A stretch of DNA of 64,000 nucleotides from an uncultured Alistipes sp. (lineage in GTDB: Bacteria > Bacteroidota > Bacteroidia > Bacteroidales > Rikenellaceae), in the NCBI GenBank assembly GCA_944321945.1, contig CALUNE010000006.1:1-64000 (forward strand). Reading direction: 5' to 3'. Below, in pieces: positions 57,101 to 64,000 of the stretch; positions within the stretch are counted from its first letter, which is position 1; the number at the start of each line of letters is the position of its first letter. The notes beneath the pieces were generated by a model. The model was given only the letters and a program-made list of their open reading frames with translations. It did not search any database and was not told the DNA's origin. A program made the translations under genes and the position numbers.

Positions 57101-57575
57101 CATGGTGCCCGTCGGCGTCGGCGAAGCCACGCTCGAGGGCTATACGGGTTTCAACTTCCGCTACAAGGAGCTGGAACTGGGCGCCACGTTCAACTATTCG
57201 TTCGGTGCCGACCGCTACAACTATACGCTCCACGAGAAGATCGAAGGCACGGATGCCACGGTCAACAACGACGTGCGGGCGCTGACCGAACGCTGGAAGG
57301 AACCCGGACAGGTGGCCCGCTACAAGGCCATCGACGATACGACGCCGACGCGTCCCACGTCGCGTTTCGTGCAGCGTGAGAACCGCTTCTCGCTCTCGTC
57401 GCTGCGCGTGGCCTACACCTTCCCCGTCGAGCGGTGGGGCTGGAAGGGCATCTCGATGTTGAGGCTCCAGCTCACGGCCAACGAACTCTTCTATCTCTCG
57501 ACGATCCGTCAGGAGCGCGGTCTTACGTATCCCTACGCACGGACGATGAGCTTCTCCGTACAGGTCAACTTCTAA
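54156..57575 (+). CDS. SusC-family TonB-linked receptor with STN signalling domain
   Basis: 1139 aa. Signal peptide (1-~34), STN domain (about 36-110, ISINVASKPLSEVFQQIKKA), carboxypeptidase-regulatory-like domain (about 129-205, VSGYVLDENKRPVSYASV), plug (IEIRGQNSFPE, DASATAIYGSRAANGVIVIET) and a C-terminal barrel ending MSFSVQVNF. The STN domain is the part that contacts a FecR anti-sigma in the periplasm, so this is the likely sensor for the ECF/FecR pair upstream as well as an importer. It has its own SusD 11 nt downstream. Confidence 0.95.
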   Translation: MMKHTQKLSAGLLKGFVRLLFAAAVVLIPASALAQKISINVASKPLSEVFQQIKKASGYQVFYANQNVDDRRVVTFRATNADLRDILDRLCKAAGLSYRIVDHTIVVSVARNAASASAPAATPTPAAPRFTVSGYVLDENKRPVSYASVVQKGATHNGVSTDEQGFFTLSLPSGTASIIVSCVGMKTQTIEVNNQPSFDIYLEPEINNIAATVVTGFMPKAKNSFTGTAVVVKGEELRTVNSTSFFDALKVFDPSFQVVDVRGVFGSDPNYIPEQIEIRGQNSFPEISGSTLKTMTSLPIFILDGFEVKVQQIYDLDMNRIQSVTILKDASATAIYGSRAANGVIVIETKNPEPGVLRVSYTLTGGVSIPDLSSYNLMNASQALEFQRLSGLFDPPVLDEDGGSYANSYNLIRKEILSGVDTYWLSKPLRVGLQQRHSIIIEGSVNRLRANQGNVRYQVNLSLGQNDGVMKESGRMTYGAGTKLIYSHSSLRITNDLQFSATKSSESPYGSFADYTKALPYHREKDADGNYYRTLSLRNVAPDGMQLAVTSSQLSPVYEARYLSSFTKDDLMNVTNNTAIDWTVIPGLKVRGDFSVSSDFSRTDIYASPMSYSYIQNNDNDVSDPSVLYARGKYSLSNSTDMTLAGKLMVSYTKEVGKHLLQAVLGSEIREVNRESDGYVVTGFMDDALDYLSYAVQYEADSRPSGNESIVRSAGAYLNANYSYDNRYLIDLTGRIDGSSIYGTKQQTAPYWSVGVRWNLHNEAFMRSNGLFSLLALRANIGTTGNQSFTQNQAMSMYTYLKPVYGNLFGTSISVLGNPELECQTTFNRNVGLEMTLLNGLLNLDMNYYYNTTRGSLTSVTIAPSIGFSELKVNQGDIVNKGIDFSMALTPIRTQDMLLSLTFNGRHNTNILSKISNMLRNYNEMVGQRVESEGDTNVFLFEEGQSLNTIYAVRSLGINPGTGREEFLTKDGIRTDEWSYEDMVPVGVGEATLEGYTGFNFRYKELELGATFNYSFGADRYNYTLHEKIEGTDATVNNDVRALTERWKEPGQVARYKAIDDTTPTRPTSRFVQRENRFSLSSLRVAYTFPVERWGWKGISMLRLQLTANELFYLSTIRQERGLTYPYARTMSFSVQVNF

Positions 57576-57586
57576 ACCGGACAGTC

Positions 57587-59023
57587 ATGAACCACATGAA
57601 ATCGATGAAATTCGGCATATTGGCCGCGGCGCTGGCGCTCGGCTCCTGCGGCAACTGGCTCGACGTCACCTCCCGTTCGGAGGTGAGTGTCGACGACATG
57701 TACTCCACGGCCGAGGGCTACTATACTTCGGCGACGGGCGTCTACATCAACATGGGCGACGCCTCGCTCTACGGCGGCTACGTCGCCCTGACGGCTCTCG
57801 AACCCCTCACGCAGCAGTATACGGTCTCGGGCGACAACGAAACGCGTCGCAGCTGGGCCGCCTACGAATACACGAGCGAGACCTCGAAACCCATCATCGA
57901 GGACATCTGGCTGCGGATGTACAACACGATCTTCAACGCCAATCTGGTGATCGACAAGCTCCGCGGCGAGACCCGTCCGCTCTTCGACGAGGGGGTGCGC
58001 GAGATCATGCTGGGCGAGATGCTGGCCCTGCGCGCCTACATGTATTTCGATCTGGTGCGGATGTTCAATGCGGCGTGGAACGTCGATCCGACGGCCAACA
58101 ACGTCCCCTGGAAGACCACGTGGGACGCCACGATCGGCGAACGCATCCCGACCGAACGCCTGCTCGATCTGATCATGGCGGATCTCTCGGAGGCGCGCGA
58201 TCTGCTCGAGACGCGCGACCCGATCGTCACGGGCGCCACCTCGCGCGATGTCTACGTCTCGTACGACCGCACCAAGCGGATGAACTTCTATGCCGTGTGT
58301 GCGCTGCGGGCGCGGATCGCCCTCTACCGCAACGACTACGCCACGGCCTATGACGAGGCCCGCGTGGTGATCGATTCGGGCAAGTTCCGCTTCATCACCG
58401 GCGAGGAGATCGTCCAGACGGATGCCTACGGCGAGGAGCTGCGCTCGAACCGCGTCTTCACGCCCGAACTGGTCTTCGCGCTGGACAACGACCAGATTAC
58501 GCTCTCGGCCCGGACCTACTACGAGGGACTGGCCCAGGATCTGCTGCGTTCGAATGCCTGCTACGAGGAGGGCGACGTGCGCAAGAGTGCCTGGACGGCG
58601 CTCAACTCGATGAACAACCTCAACATGATCAAGTACAAGCGTTCGGCGCTGGCGGCCGACAGCTACAAGTATCCCACGGCCTGCACGCCGATGCTGAAGC
58701 TGAGCGAGATGTACCTGATTGTCGAGGAGGCGATCCTCAACGATCCGACGCTCGATCCCGCACCGCTCACCTGGCTGAACACCTTCCGCGAGCATCGCGG
58801 TACGACGGCTCTTGCCGAGTCGGCCTCGGCCGAAATGATCCGTACGGCCCTCACGCGCGAGTATATCTGCGAATTCAAGGGCGAGGGTCAGCTCTTCTTC
58901 TACTACAAGCGGCTGAACCTCACGCGGGTCGACAACGGCCTCTACAACGGAAACACCGTCGAGCTCGATCCGGCGGTCTACACCTTCCCGCGTCCGGACG
59001 ACGAGAATGATTTCGGTAACTAA
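57587..59023 (+). CDS. SusD/RagB-family lipoprotein
   Basis: 478 aa. Lipobox ALGSC. SusD signature segments: MYNTIFNANLVIDKLRGE, MLALRAYMYFDLVRMFNAAW and the C-terminal REYICEFKGEGQLFFYYKRLNL. Partner of the STN-bearing SusC. The ATG at 57587 (MNHMKSMKF) is used; two further in-frame ATGs follow within six codons. Confidence 0.93.
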   Translation: MNHMKSMKFGILAAALALGSCGNWLDVTSRSEVSVDDMYSTAEGYYTSATGVYINMGDASLYGGYVALTALEPLTQQYTVSGDNETRRSWAAYEYTSETSKPIIEDIWLRMYNTIFNANLVIDKLRGETRPLFDEGVREIMLGEMLALRAYMYFDLVRMFNAAWNVDPTANNVPWKTTWDATIGERIPTERLLDLIMADLSEARDLLETRDPIVTGATSRDVYVSYDRTKRMNFYAVCALRARIALYRNDYATAYDEARVVIDSGKFRFITGEEIVQTDAYGEELRSNRVFTPELVFALDNDQITLSARTYYEGLAQDLLRSNACYEEGDVRKSAWTALNSMNNLNMIKYKRSALAADSYKYPTACTPMLKLSEMYLIVEEAILNDPTLDPAPLTWLNTFREHRGTTALAESASAEMIRTALTREYICEFKGEGQLFFYYKRLNLTRVDNGLYNGNTVELDPAVYTFPRPDDENDFGN

Positions 59024-59038
59024 AATGCGCTCAGAACC

Positions 59039-59755
59039 ATGAAAACGACGCTTTGCCTGCTGCTTGCGGCTTCGCTCCTGCTCGGATCGTGCCGCGAACG
59101 CGAAATTGAAGTCTACGATGTCTCGCGCGTGTCGCTGAACATCGCCAAGGGGGTCTTCCGCCCCAATACCTATCCCGAATCCTACGAATTCAACGCCTAC
59201 TTTCTGGGAGTCGGATCCGCTGACTACGAACTGGAGATCCCCGTGCGGCTGACCGGCCTGATCGACTATGAGAACGACCGCGAATACCGCGTGCGGGTCA
59301 ACGAGGAGTATTCGCAGGCCGCCACCCAGGGCGTGGAGTATTCGCTCGACGAACGCCAGATCTTCCACAAGGGGCTCTACGAGGATACGTTCCGCGTGAC
59401 GATCCACATCGCCCGGCTCAACGAAACGGACAATTACAAGCTCCGCGTCGAACTGGTGCCCAACGAGAACTTCGCCGTCGGCATGGCCGAATACCAGTAT
59501 GTCGACATCTCGTTCGTGAAGAACGTCAACACGCCGCCGGCCTTCTGGGAGAATACCTCCAAACTCTCGAAATATACCTATTATCCGGCCAAGTGCGTCA
59601 AGTTCCTCGAGGTGAGCGGCATCACCGATCCCGAGTGGGAGGATGCCGGCACAAGCCTGCTGCTCGACTACTGGATCGAACTCTGCATCGACTGGTTCGA
59701 ACAGAATGAGGTGATCGATCCGCAGACCGGCAACCGAATCTATTTCGATGAATAA
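59039..59755 (+). CDS. DUF4843-type lipoprotein
   Basis: 238 aa. Lipobox LLLGSC followed by charged RERE. The body (YEFNAYFLGVGSADYELEIPVRLTGL, TFRVTIHIARLNETDNYKLRVEL) fits the beta-sandwich DUF4843 family that often follows SusD in Bacteroidales. Probably surface-exposed and part of the same outer-membrane assembly; role unknown. 15 nt after SusD. Confidence 0.75.
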   Translation: MKTTLCLLLAASLLLGSCREREIEVYDVSRVSLNIAKGVFRPNTYPESYEFNAYFLGVGSADYELEIPVRLTGLIDYENDREYRVRVNEEYSQAATQGVEYSLDERQIFHKGLYEDTFRVTIHIARLNETDNYKLRVELVPNENFAVGMAEYQYVDISFVKNVNTPPAFWENTSKLSKYTYYPAKCVKFLEVSGITDPEWEDAGTSLLLDYWIELCIDWFEQNEVIDPQTGNRIYFDE

Positions 59756-59774
59756 CCCGAAAGCCTTGCAAACC

Positions 59775-61313
59775 ATGAATATGCGATATTACTTTCTGAT
59801 TCTTGCCGCGCTGGCCCTGGCTTCGTGCTACGGCGATCGCGACGGGGTGATCGGGGCCGAACCCGATTACGTACTTTCGGTCGAGGGCATTCAGATCGAG
59901 GACGACCTCTATCTGGGCGACCGCTTCACGTGCAGCCCGACAGTCAACCTGCCCGAAGGGGCCAACCCCGACGACTACGACTACCGCTGGATCGTGGGCT
60001 ACGGCGAGGAGATCTCCACCCAGAAGGATCTCGACTGGGAGATCTATCTTCCGAAGGGCTGCTCGCTCAACAGCAATATCCCGGGCAGTTTCGTCGTGCG
60101 CAACCATGTCAACGGACTCGAATACCGCAAGACCTTCGAGTTCAAGGTGCAGAACGGCTATGCCCCGAAGTTCGTGGCCGTCTACGAAACGGCGGACGGA
60201 CGTCTGGAGTGGATGTCGATCCAGACGACGGGAACCTCCTCGTCGTCGATCTCGCCCAAGAACGGCTTCACGCGCTGGTTCCCCGACATGGTCGAACGCG
60301 TGAACGGCTCCTCGCAGCGCATCGACGGCGAGTTCCGCGGTGCGTTGAGCATGAAGTCCGAACTGCTGCTCTTCACCGACCGCGGACCCGGCTACGGCGC
60401 CTCGGTAAGCATGGTCGACACCGAACCCGGCGAACAGGACTTTACGGCCAACATGGGCGAGGTGGTGTCGCCCATCGTCGGCCGCATCTACGTGGGAAGC
60501 TCCCCGACGATCGACGTCACGGAGGCCTTCTATTCCTCGGGTGGTGCGAAGTACGTGCTGGCCGACGGACGCCTCCACATGTACAACGGCACCGACACGA
60601 AGACGCCGGTCTTCGACGACCAGGCCTTCGTCATGGCCGAGGGCGTCGAGCAGGCGGTGGGTTCGAAGCAGTTCATGCGCTACAAGCGGGCCATCGCCGT
60701 GCGCTATGAGGACGGTACGTTGGGCTGCCTGCAGCAGTACAACAAGCCGGCCACGCCGCTGCCCGGTGCCGACGGCGAAGAGGTGCTGCATGCCGACGAG
60801 ATCTGCGGAGCCTTCGCCGAAGCCACCGGCAAGGGTAACAACAACCCCTATCTGATGCATCTGGTCGTGCGCCGCGGCGAGGCGTATTTCCTCTACGTCT
60901 ACAACGCGAAGGCCTCCTCGTCGGGCAACGAGCCGCTGACGCTCAAGAGCGTGGTTCCGATTCCGGAGGAGGTGGGCCGCGAAGCCCGGGTGTGGTTCGG
61001 CGCCTACTCGGTGCGCTACGGATTCTACGCCACGAAGAATCGGATCATGCGCTTCGACTACCTGAACATCACGCAGTTCGAAGCGGAGCCCACGCCCTTT
61101 CGAACCTACGACGAAAAGTACGAGATCCTGGATGTCTTCGTGCTGATCGGCGGTACGGGCCTCAAGGATGCCGACGACTGCACGGTGGTCTACCTCTACG
61201 ACCGGACGAAGGGCACGACGACCGTCGATGTCTACGACACGGTGACCGGCGAGAGCTATTATACCTACGAGGATCTGCTCCCCGGCCGGGGCGTGGCATT
61301 CATCAAACGATGA
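59775..61313 (+). CDS. PKD-like family lipoprotein
   Basis: 512 aa. Lipobox LALASC. An N-terminal PKD-like beta-sandwich (about 35-125, with DYDYRWIVGYGEE) precedes a ~380-residue beta-rich region that may form a propeller. Proteins of this kind usually come right after DUF4843 lipoproteins in SusCD loci; they probably bind substrate at the surface. The ATG at 59775 (MNMRYYFLI) is preferred to 59748, which overlaps the previous gene. Confidence 0.75.
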   Translation: MNMRYYFLILAALALASCYGDRDGVIGAEPDYVLSVEGIQIEDDLYLGDRFTCSPTVNLPEGANPDDYDYRWIVGYGEEISTQKDLDWEIYLPKGCSLNSNIPGSFVVRNHVNGLEYRKTFEFKVQNGYAPKFVAVYETADGRLEWMSIQTTGTSSSSISPKNGFTRWFPDMVERVNGSSQRIDGEFRGALSMKSELLLFTDRGPGYGASVSMVDTEPGEQDFTANMGEVVSPIVGRIYVGSSPTIDVTEAFYSSGGAKYVLADGRLHMYNGTDTKTPVFDDQAFVMAEGVEQAVGSKQFMRYKRAIAVRYEDGTLGCLQQYNKPATPLPGADGEEVLHADEICGAFAEATGKGNNNPYLMHLVVRRGEAYFLYVYNAKASSSGNEPLTLKSVVPIPEEVGREARVWFGAYSVRYGFYATKNRIMRFDYLNITQFEAEPTPFRTYDEKYEILDVFVLIGGTGLKDADDCTVVYLYDRTKGTTTVDVYDTVTGESYYTYEDLLPGRGVAFIKR

Positions 61314-61339
61314 TTTGACAACCAAAGATACGGACCGAA

Positions 61340-62236
61340 ATGGAAACACGCACGAATGTGATAGAGTGCCGCAACCTGACGCACTACTACGGCAAGAAAC
61401 TGGTGTACGAGAATCTGAACTTTGCGGTGGGCGAGGGGCGCATCCTCGGACTGCTGGGCAAGAACGGCGCCGGCAAGAGTACGACGATCAACATCCTGAA
61501 CGGCTTCCTGGCTCCGCGCTCGGGGCAGTGCCTGATCTACGGCGAGGACACGCAGCATCTGTCGCCCGCCACGAAGAGCCGCATCGGCTATCTGATCGAG
61601 GGCCACATCCAGTATTCGTTCATGAACGTTCACCAGATCGAGAAGTTCTATTCGGGCTTCTACCCCCGCTGGGACCGCGACGCCTACTTCAACCTGATCA
61701 ACCGCCTGAAGATCCTTCCGCGGCAGAAGATCGCGAGCATGTCGTGCGGACAGCGGGCCCAGGTGGCGCTGGGGCTCATCCTGGCACAGGATCCCGATCT
61801 GCTGATTCTGGACGACTTCTCGCTGGGACTCGACCCCGGCTACCGGCGGCTGTTCGTCGACTACCTGCGCGAGTACGCCAAGTCGCGCGGCAAGACGGTC
61901 TTCCTCACCTCGCACATCATCCAGGACATGGAGCGTCTGATCGACGACATCCTTATCATGGACTACAACCGCGTTCTCTATCAGGGTCCGTTGAGCGATT
62001 TCCAGCGCGATTTCAAGGGCTTCTTCTTCGATACGGATGCCGCGACGGGCGATCTGGCCGGCGACCGGAGGGTGGTGAACCTCGAACGGCTCAACCGCCG
62101 CTGCGAGCTCTACACCTATGCTTCGGAGGAGGAGATCCGCACCCTGCTGCACGATCACGGCATTGTTCCCGAAGGCTTCCATCGCGAGACGCTCACGCTG
62201 GAGGATGCCTTCATCGGTCTGACGGGTAAATACTGA
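61340..62236 (+). CDS. ABC transporter ATP-binding protein with altered catalytic motifs
   Basis: 298 aa. Walker A GKNGAGKST (40-48), signature loop SCGQ (135-138, normally SGGQ), Walker B LLILDDF (154-160) in which Asp159 replaces the usual catalytic Glu, then SLGLDP and an H-loop TSHIIQD. The C-terminal ~75 residues are an accessory domain. The changes suggest slow or regulated ATP turnover; I believe such forms occur in related ABC-2 systems, but cannot check. Paired with the permease 6 nt downstream. Confidence 0.88.
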   Translation: METRTNVIECRNLTHYYGKKLVYENLNFAVGEGRILGLLGKNGAGKSTTINILNGFLAPRSGQCLIYGEDTQHLSPATKSRIGYLIEGHIQYSFMNVHQIEKFYSGFYPRWDRDAYFNLINRLKILPRQKIASMSCGQRAQVALGLILAQDPDLLILDDFSLGLDPGYRRLFVDYLREYAKSRGKTVFLTSHIIQDMERLIDDILIMDYNRVLYQGPLSDFQRDFKGFFFDTDAATGDLAGDRRVVNLERLNRRCELYTYASEEEIRTLLHDHGIVPEGFHRETLTLEDAFIGLTGKY

Positions 62237-62242
62237 CGCGCC

Positions 62243-62920
62243 ATGATCATCCAACATCTCTTCTACAAGGAGTGGCTCAAGACACGCTGGACCTGGCTGG
62301 CGGCCGTGGTGCTGGGCGTGGCCGCGGTGCTGTATCTCTTCCTGCGGGTCGAGAACGGCATGGAACGTTTCGGAGCCAAGATCTACATGCTGCGGGTGCT
62401 CTACGACAATCCGCCGCTGATCTACTACCGCATGCTGCTCTACGTGCCGGTGCTGATCGCCCTCTGCGTGGGGGTGACGCAGTACCTGCCCGAGGTCTCG
62501 AACCGCCGCATCCGGCTGACGCTCCACCTGCCGGCCTCCAATACGCGGCTCATTCTCGGCATGGCCCTCTACGGCGTGGTGATGATCACGCTGGCCAACC
62601 TCATCCTCTTCGGGCTGTTCGTCGCACGCAACGTCGCTCTCTTCCCGGCCGAGATCACGCGGCCGGTGCTGCAGTCCGTGGCGCCGTGGTTCGTGGCGGC
62701 CTATCCGGCCTACAACTTCGTCGCCATGGTGGCGCTCGAACCCCATCGCTGGCGGCAGTTGATCTATGCGCTGGTGGGTTGGTTCGTACTGTCACCCCTG
62801 GTGGTGTGCGGCGAGGCCGTCGGCTCCTACGCCCGGATGATCGTGCCGCTGGCGGTGATGGCCGTGGCATCGTTCCCGCTGCTGCTCTTTTCGTCGTACC
62901 GTTTCAGCAAAGGTCTTTGA
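62243..62920 (+). CDS. ABC transporter permease (ABC-2-like)
   Basis: 225 aa with about six membrane helices (first at about 17-36) and a cytoplasmic N-terminal MIIQHLFYKEWLKTRW typical of ABC-2-like permeases. It works with the ATPase just upstream, in the inner membrane. Direction and substrate unknown. The next gene starts 3 nt after its stop. Confidence 0.8.
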   Translation: MIIQHLFYKEWLKTRWTWLAAVVLGVAAVLYLFLRVENGMERFGAKIYMLRVLYDNPPLIYYRMLLYVPVLIALCVGVTQYLPEVSNRRIRLTLHLPASNTRLILGMALYGVVMITLANLILFGLFVARNVALFPAEITRPVLQSVAPWFVAAYPAYNFVAMVALEPHRWRQLIYALVGWFVLSPLVVCGEAVGSYARMIVPLAVMAVASFPLLLFSSYRFSKGL

Positions 62921-62923
62921 GCT

Positions 62924-64000
62924 ATGGGTCGAAATTGCATACGTCTGATTGCCGTGCTGTTTGCGGCTCTTGCCGCCGTGATGGTGCTGCCGTCGCTCTT
63001 CGGGCGGCTCATTCCCGCGCGGGGCTACTATTCCTACATGAAGGTGGTCTACGCCGAACGCCTGGGCGACTTCCTCATTTCACAACCCGATTACGCGTCG
63101 GCCGCGGACCATGCGGGCGGCCGCTCGTGGACGATCCGCGATACGCGCGGCAACGAATACACGGCCGATGCGGCCGATACGCTGGCCGTGCTGGAGAACG
63201 CTTCGCAGCTGATCTTCGAGGGACGTCTTCCGGCAACGCTCTGCGGCGTCGGACTGACTCCCGAGGAGGTCTCCGCCGCCGACTTCACGATGTACTTCGG
63301 CGACCGCGGCGACCGCAGCTACGGTCTGATGGATCTCTCCGACAAGTTGAGCTACCGTTCGCAGGATTACCGCACCGACGATCTGTTCCGCTTCGCGGAG
63401 GAGGGGATCGAGTTCATCGACGCCCCCTCCAACCGGGTCGACCGGGAGAAGAGCCTCCGTTTCCGCAAGGCGCTCGATGCGGCGGGCTTCGTCCGACCCT
63501 GCGCGTGGGCCTGGAAGCCGACCGATGCGGCGGATGCCGAGGCTCTGGGCTATTTCCTGCTCGATGCCCGCGGATGCCTCTACCGGATGGGCATGTGCGG
63601 CGGTGAGCCCGAGGTCGAGCCGATTGCGCTGCCCGAGGGTTGCCGGCTGCGCAACCTGAGTTTCTGCGACCGTCCCGAACTGCTGGCTCTGGCGCTGGCC
63701 GACGACGGCACGCTCTACCGCATGGACCGCGACTATACGTTCCGGCGCCTGGAGCTTCCGTCGGCCCGGCATCTGCGCGTGGCGATGCGCTCGACGCTGC
63801 TTTTCCGCAAGTTCGTCTACGAGCGCGCCGACCGCACGGACTACTATGTCACCGATCTTGACTTCCGGATGCTGGACAGCTGCACGGTGGAGCATCCTCA
63901 GCGCCGCAATCTGACCCGCGAACGGATCGCCCGCGTATTGTTCCCGCTGACGGTGCAGTTGACCCCGTGGCAGGGACTTCGCTTCTCGGGACCCGAGGGG
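62924..64000 (+). CDS. Membrane-anchored DUF4857-like protein (partial, 3' end outside)
   Basis: At least 359 codons, open to the window end. One N-terminal membrane helix (about residues 7-26), then a large extracytoplasmic part beginning GYYSYMKVVYAERLGDF. Repeated segments such as YFLLDARGCLYRMGMCGG, ALADDGTLYRMDRDYTF and YVTDLDFRMLDS suggest propeller-like blades. The family name is from memory of similar genes next to ABC-2 transporters in Bacteroidales and is tentative. Spacing of 3 nt ties it to the permease. Confidence 0.6.
   Translation, partial: MGRNCIRLIAVLFAALAAVMVLPSLFGRLIPARGYYSYMKVVYAERLGDFLISQPDYASAADHAGGRSWTIRDTRGNEYTADAADTLAVLENASQLIFEGRLPATLCGVGLTPEEVSAADFTMYFGDRGDRSYGLMDLSDKLSYRSQDYRTDDLFRFAEEGIEFIDAPSNRVDREKSLRFRKALDAAGFVRPCAWAWKPTDAADAEALGYFLLDARGCLYRMGMCGGEPEVEPIALPEGCRLRNLSFCDRPELLALALADDGTLYRMDRDYTFRRLELPSARHLRVAMRSTLLFRKFVYERADRTDYYVTDLDFRMLDSCTVEHPQRRNLTRERIARVLFPLTVQLTPWQGLRFSGPEG

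Overview
The window is a 64 kb piece of a high-GC Bacteroidales chromosome, most likely Alistipes or a close relative (Rikenellaceae). This is inferred from several traits together: three SusC/SusD pairs, an ECF sigma/FecR pair, a fused LpxC-FabZ, lipoprotein signal peptides ending in Cys, little Shine-Dalgarno sequence, and repeated Bacteroidetes -7 boxes (TAnnTTTG), some with TTG/TTTG 19-20 bp upstream. The DNA is strongly GC-biased, so very long antisense frames are open and are not genes. No transposase, integrase, CRISPR array or tRNA was seen.

Positions 1-20,650 are mainly core genes. The window opens on the 3' end of a 5S rRNA and its terminator. Then come pyruvate:ferredoxin oxidoreductase (nifJ), a catalytic plus non-catalytic M16 peptidase pair, ksgA, a TlpA-like lipoprotein, three tiny membrane proteins, and recQ divergent from lptB. 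lptB carries an unusual heptad-repeat tail and is followed by a 46-bp minisatellite. An overlapping run aroA-aroC-prmC-recX-M23 peptidase and a CoA-transferase close this part.

Positions 20,700-31,800 hold the rimP-nusA-infB operon with a hairpin in its leader, lpxC/fabZ-lpxA for lipid A and fatty acid synthesis, a TonB-like protein, a CPA1 antiporter with an RCK_C domain, a hotdog thioesterase and a DsbD-N-like protein.

Positions 31,850-42,080 (minus strand) are one operon: secreted subtilase, DPP4-like S9 peptidase, SusC, SusD and two lipoproteins. It reads as a system for digesting and importing peptides. A GH43 lipoprotein is divergent from it, followed by an MFS transporter.

Positions 44,900-47,140 hold cysK-cysE. 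The leader of this operon is the most interesting find: a canonical promoter, a 35-codon upstream ORF with three consecutive Cys codons and a fourth nearby, and mutually exclusive antiterminator and terminator pairings. Together they look like a cysteine-responsive transcription attenuator. A small FUSC-type membrane protein lies upstream.

Positions 48,000-64,000 hold an ECF sigma factor, a strong terminator, and then a tightly packed array: FecR anti-sigma, a short SusC without the usual N-terminal domain, SusD, a SusC with an STN signalling domain, SusD, a DUF4843-type lipoprotein, a PKD-like lipoprotein, an ABC ATPase, an ABC permease and a membrane-anchored protein cut by the window end. 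This resembles a trans-envelope-regulated uptake operon coupled to an inner-membrane ABC transporter. The substrate cannot be read from the sequence.
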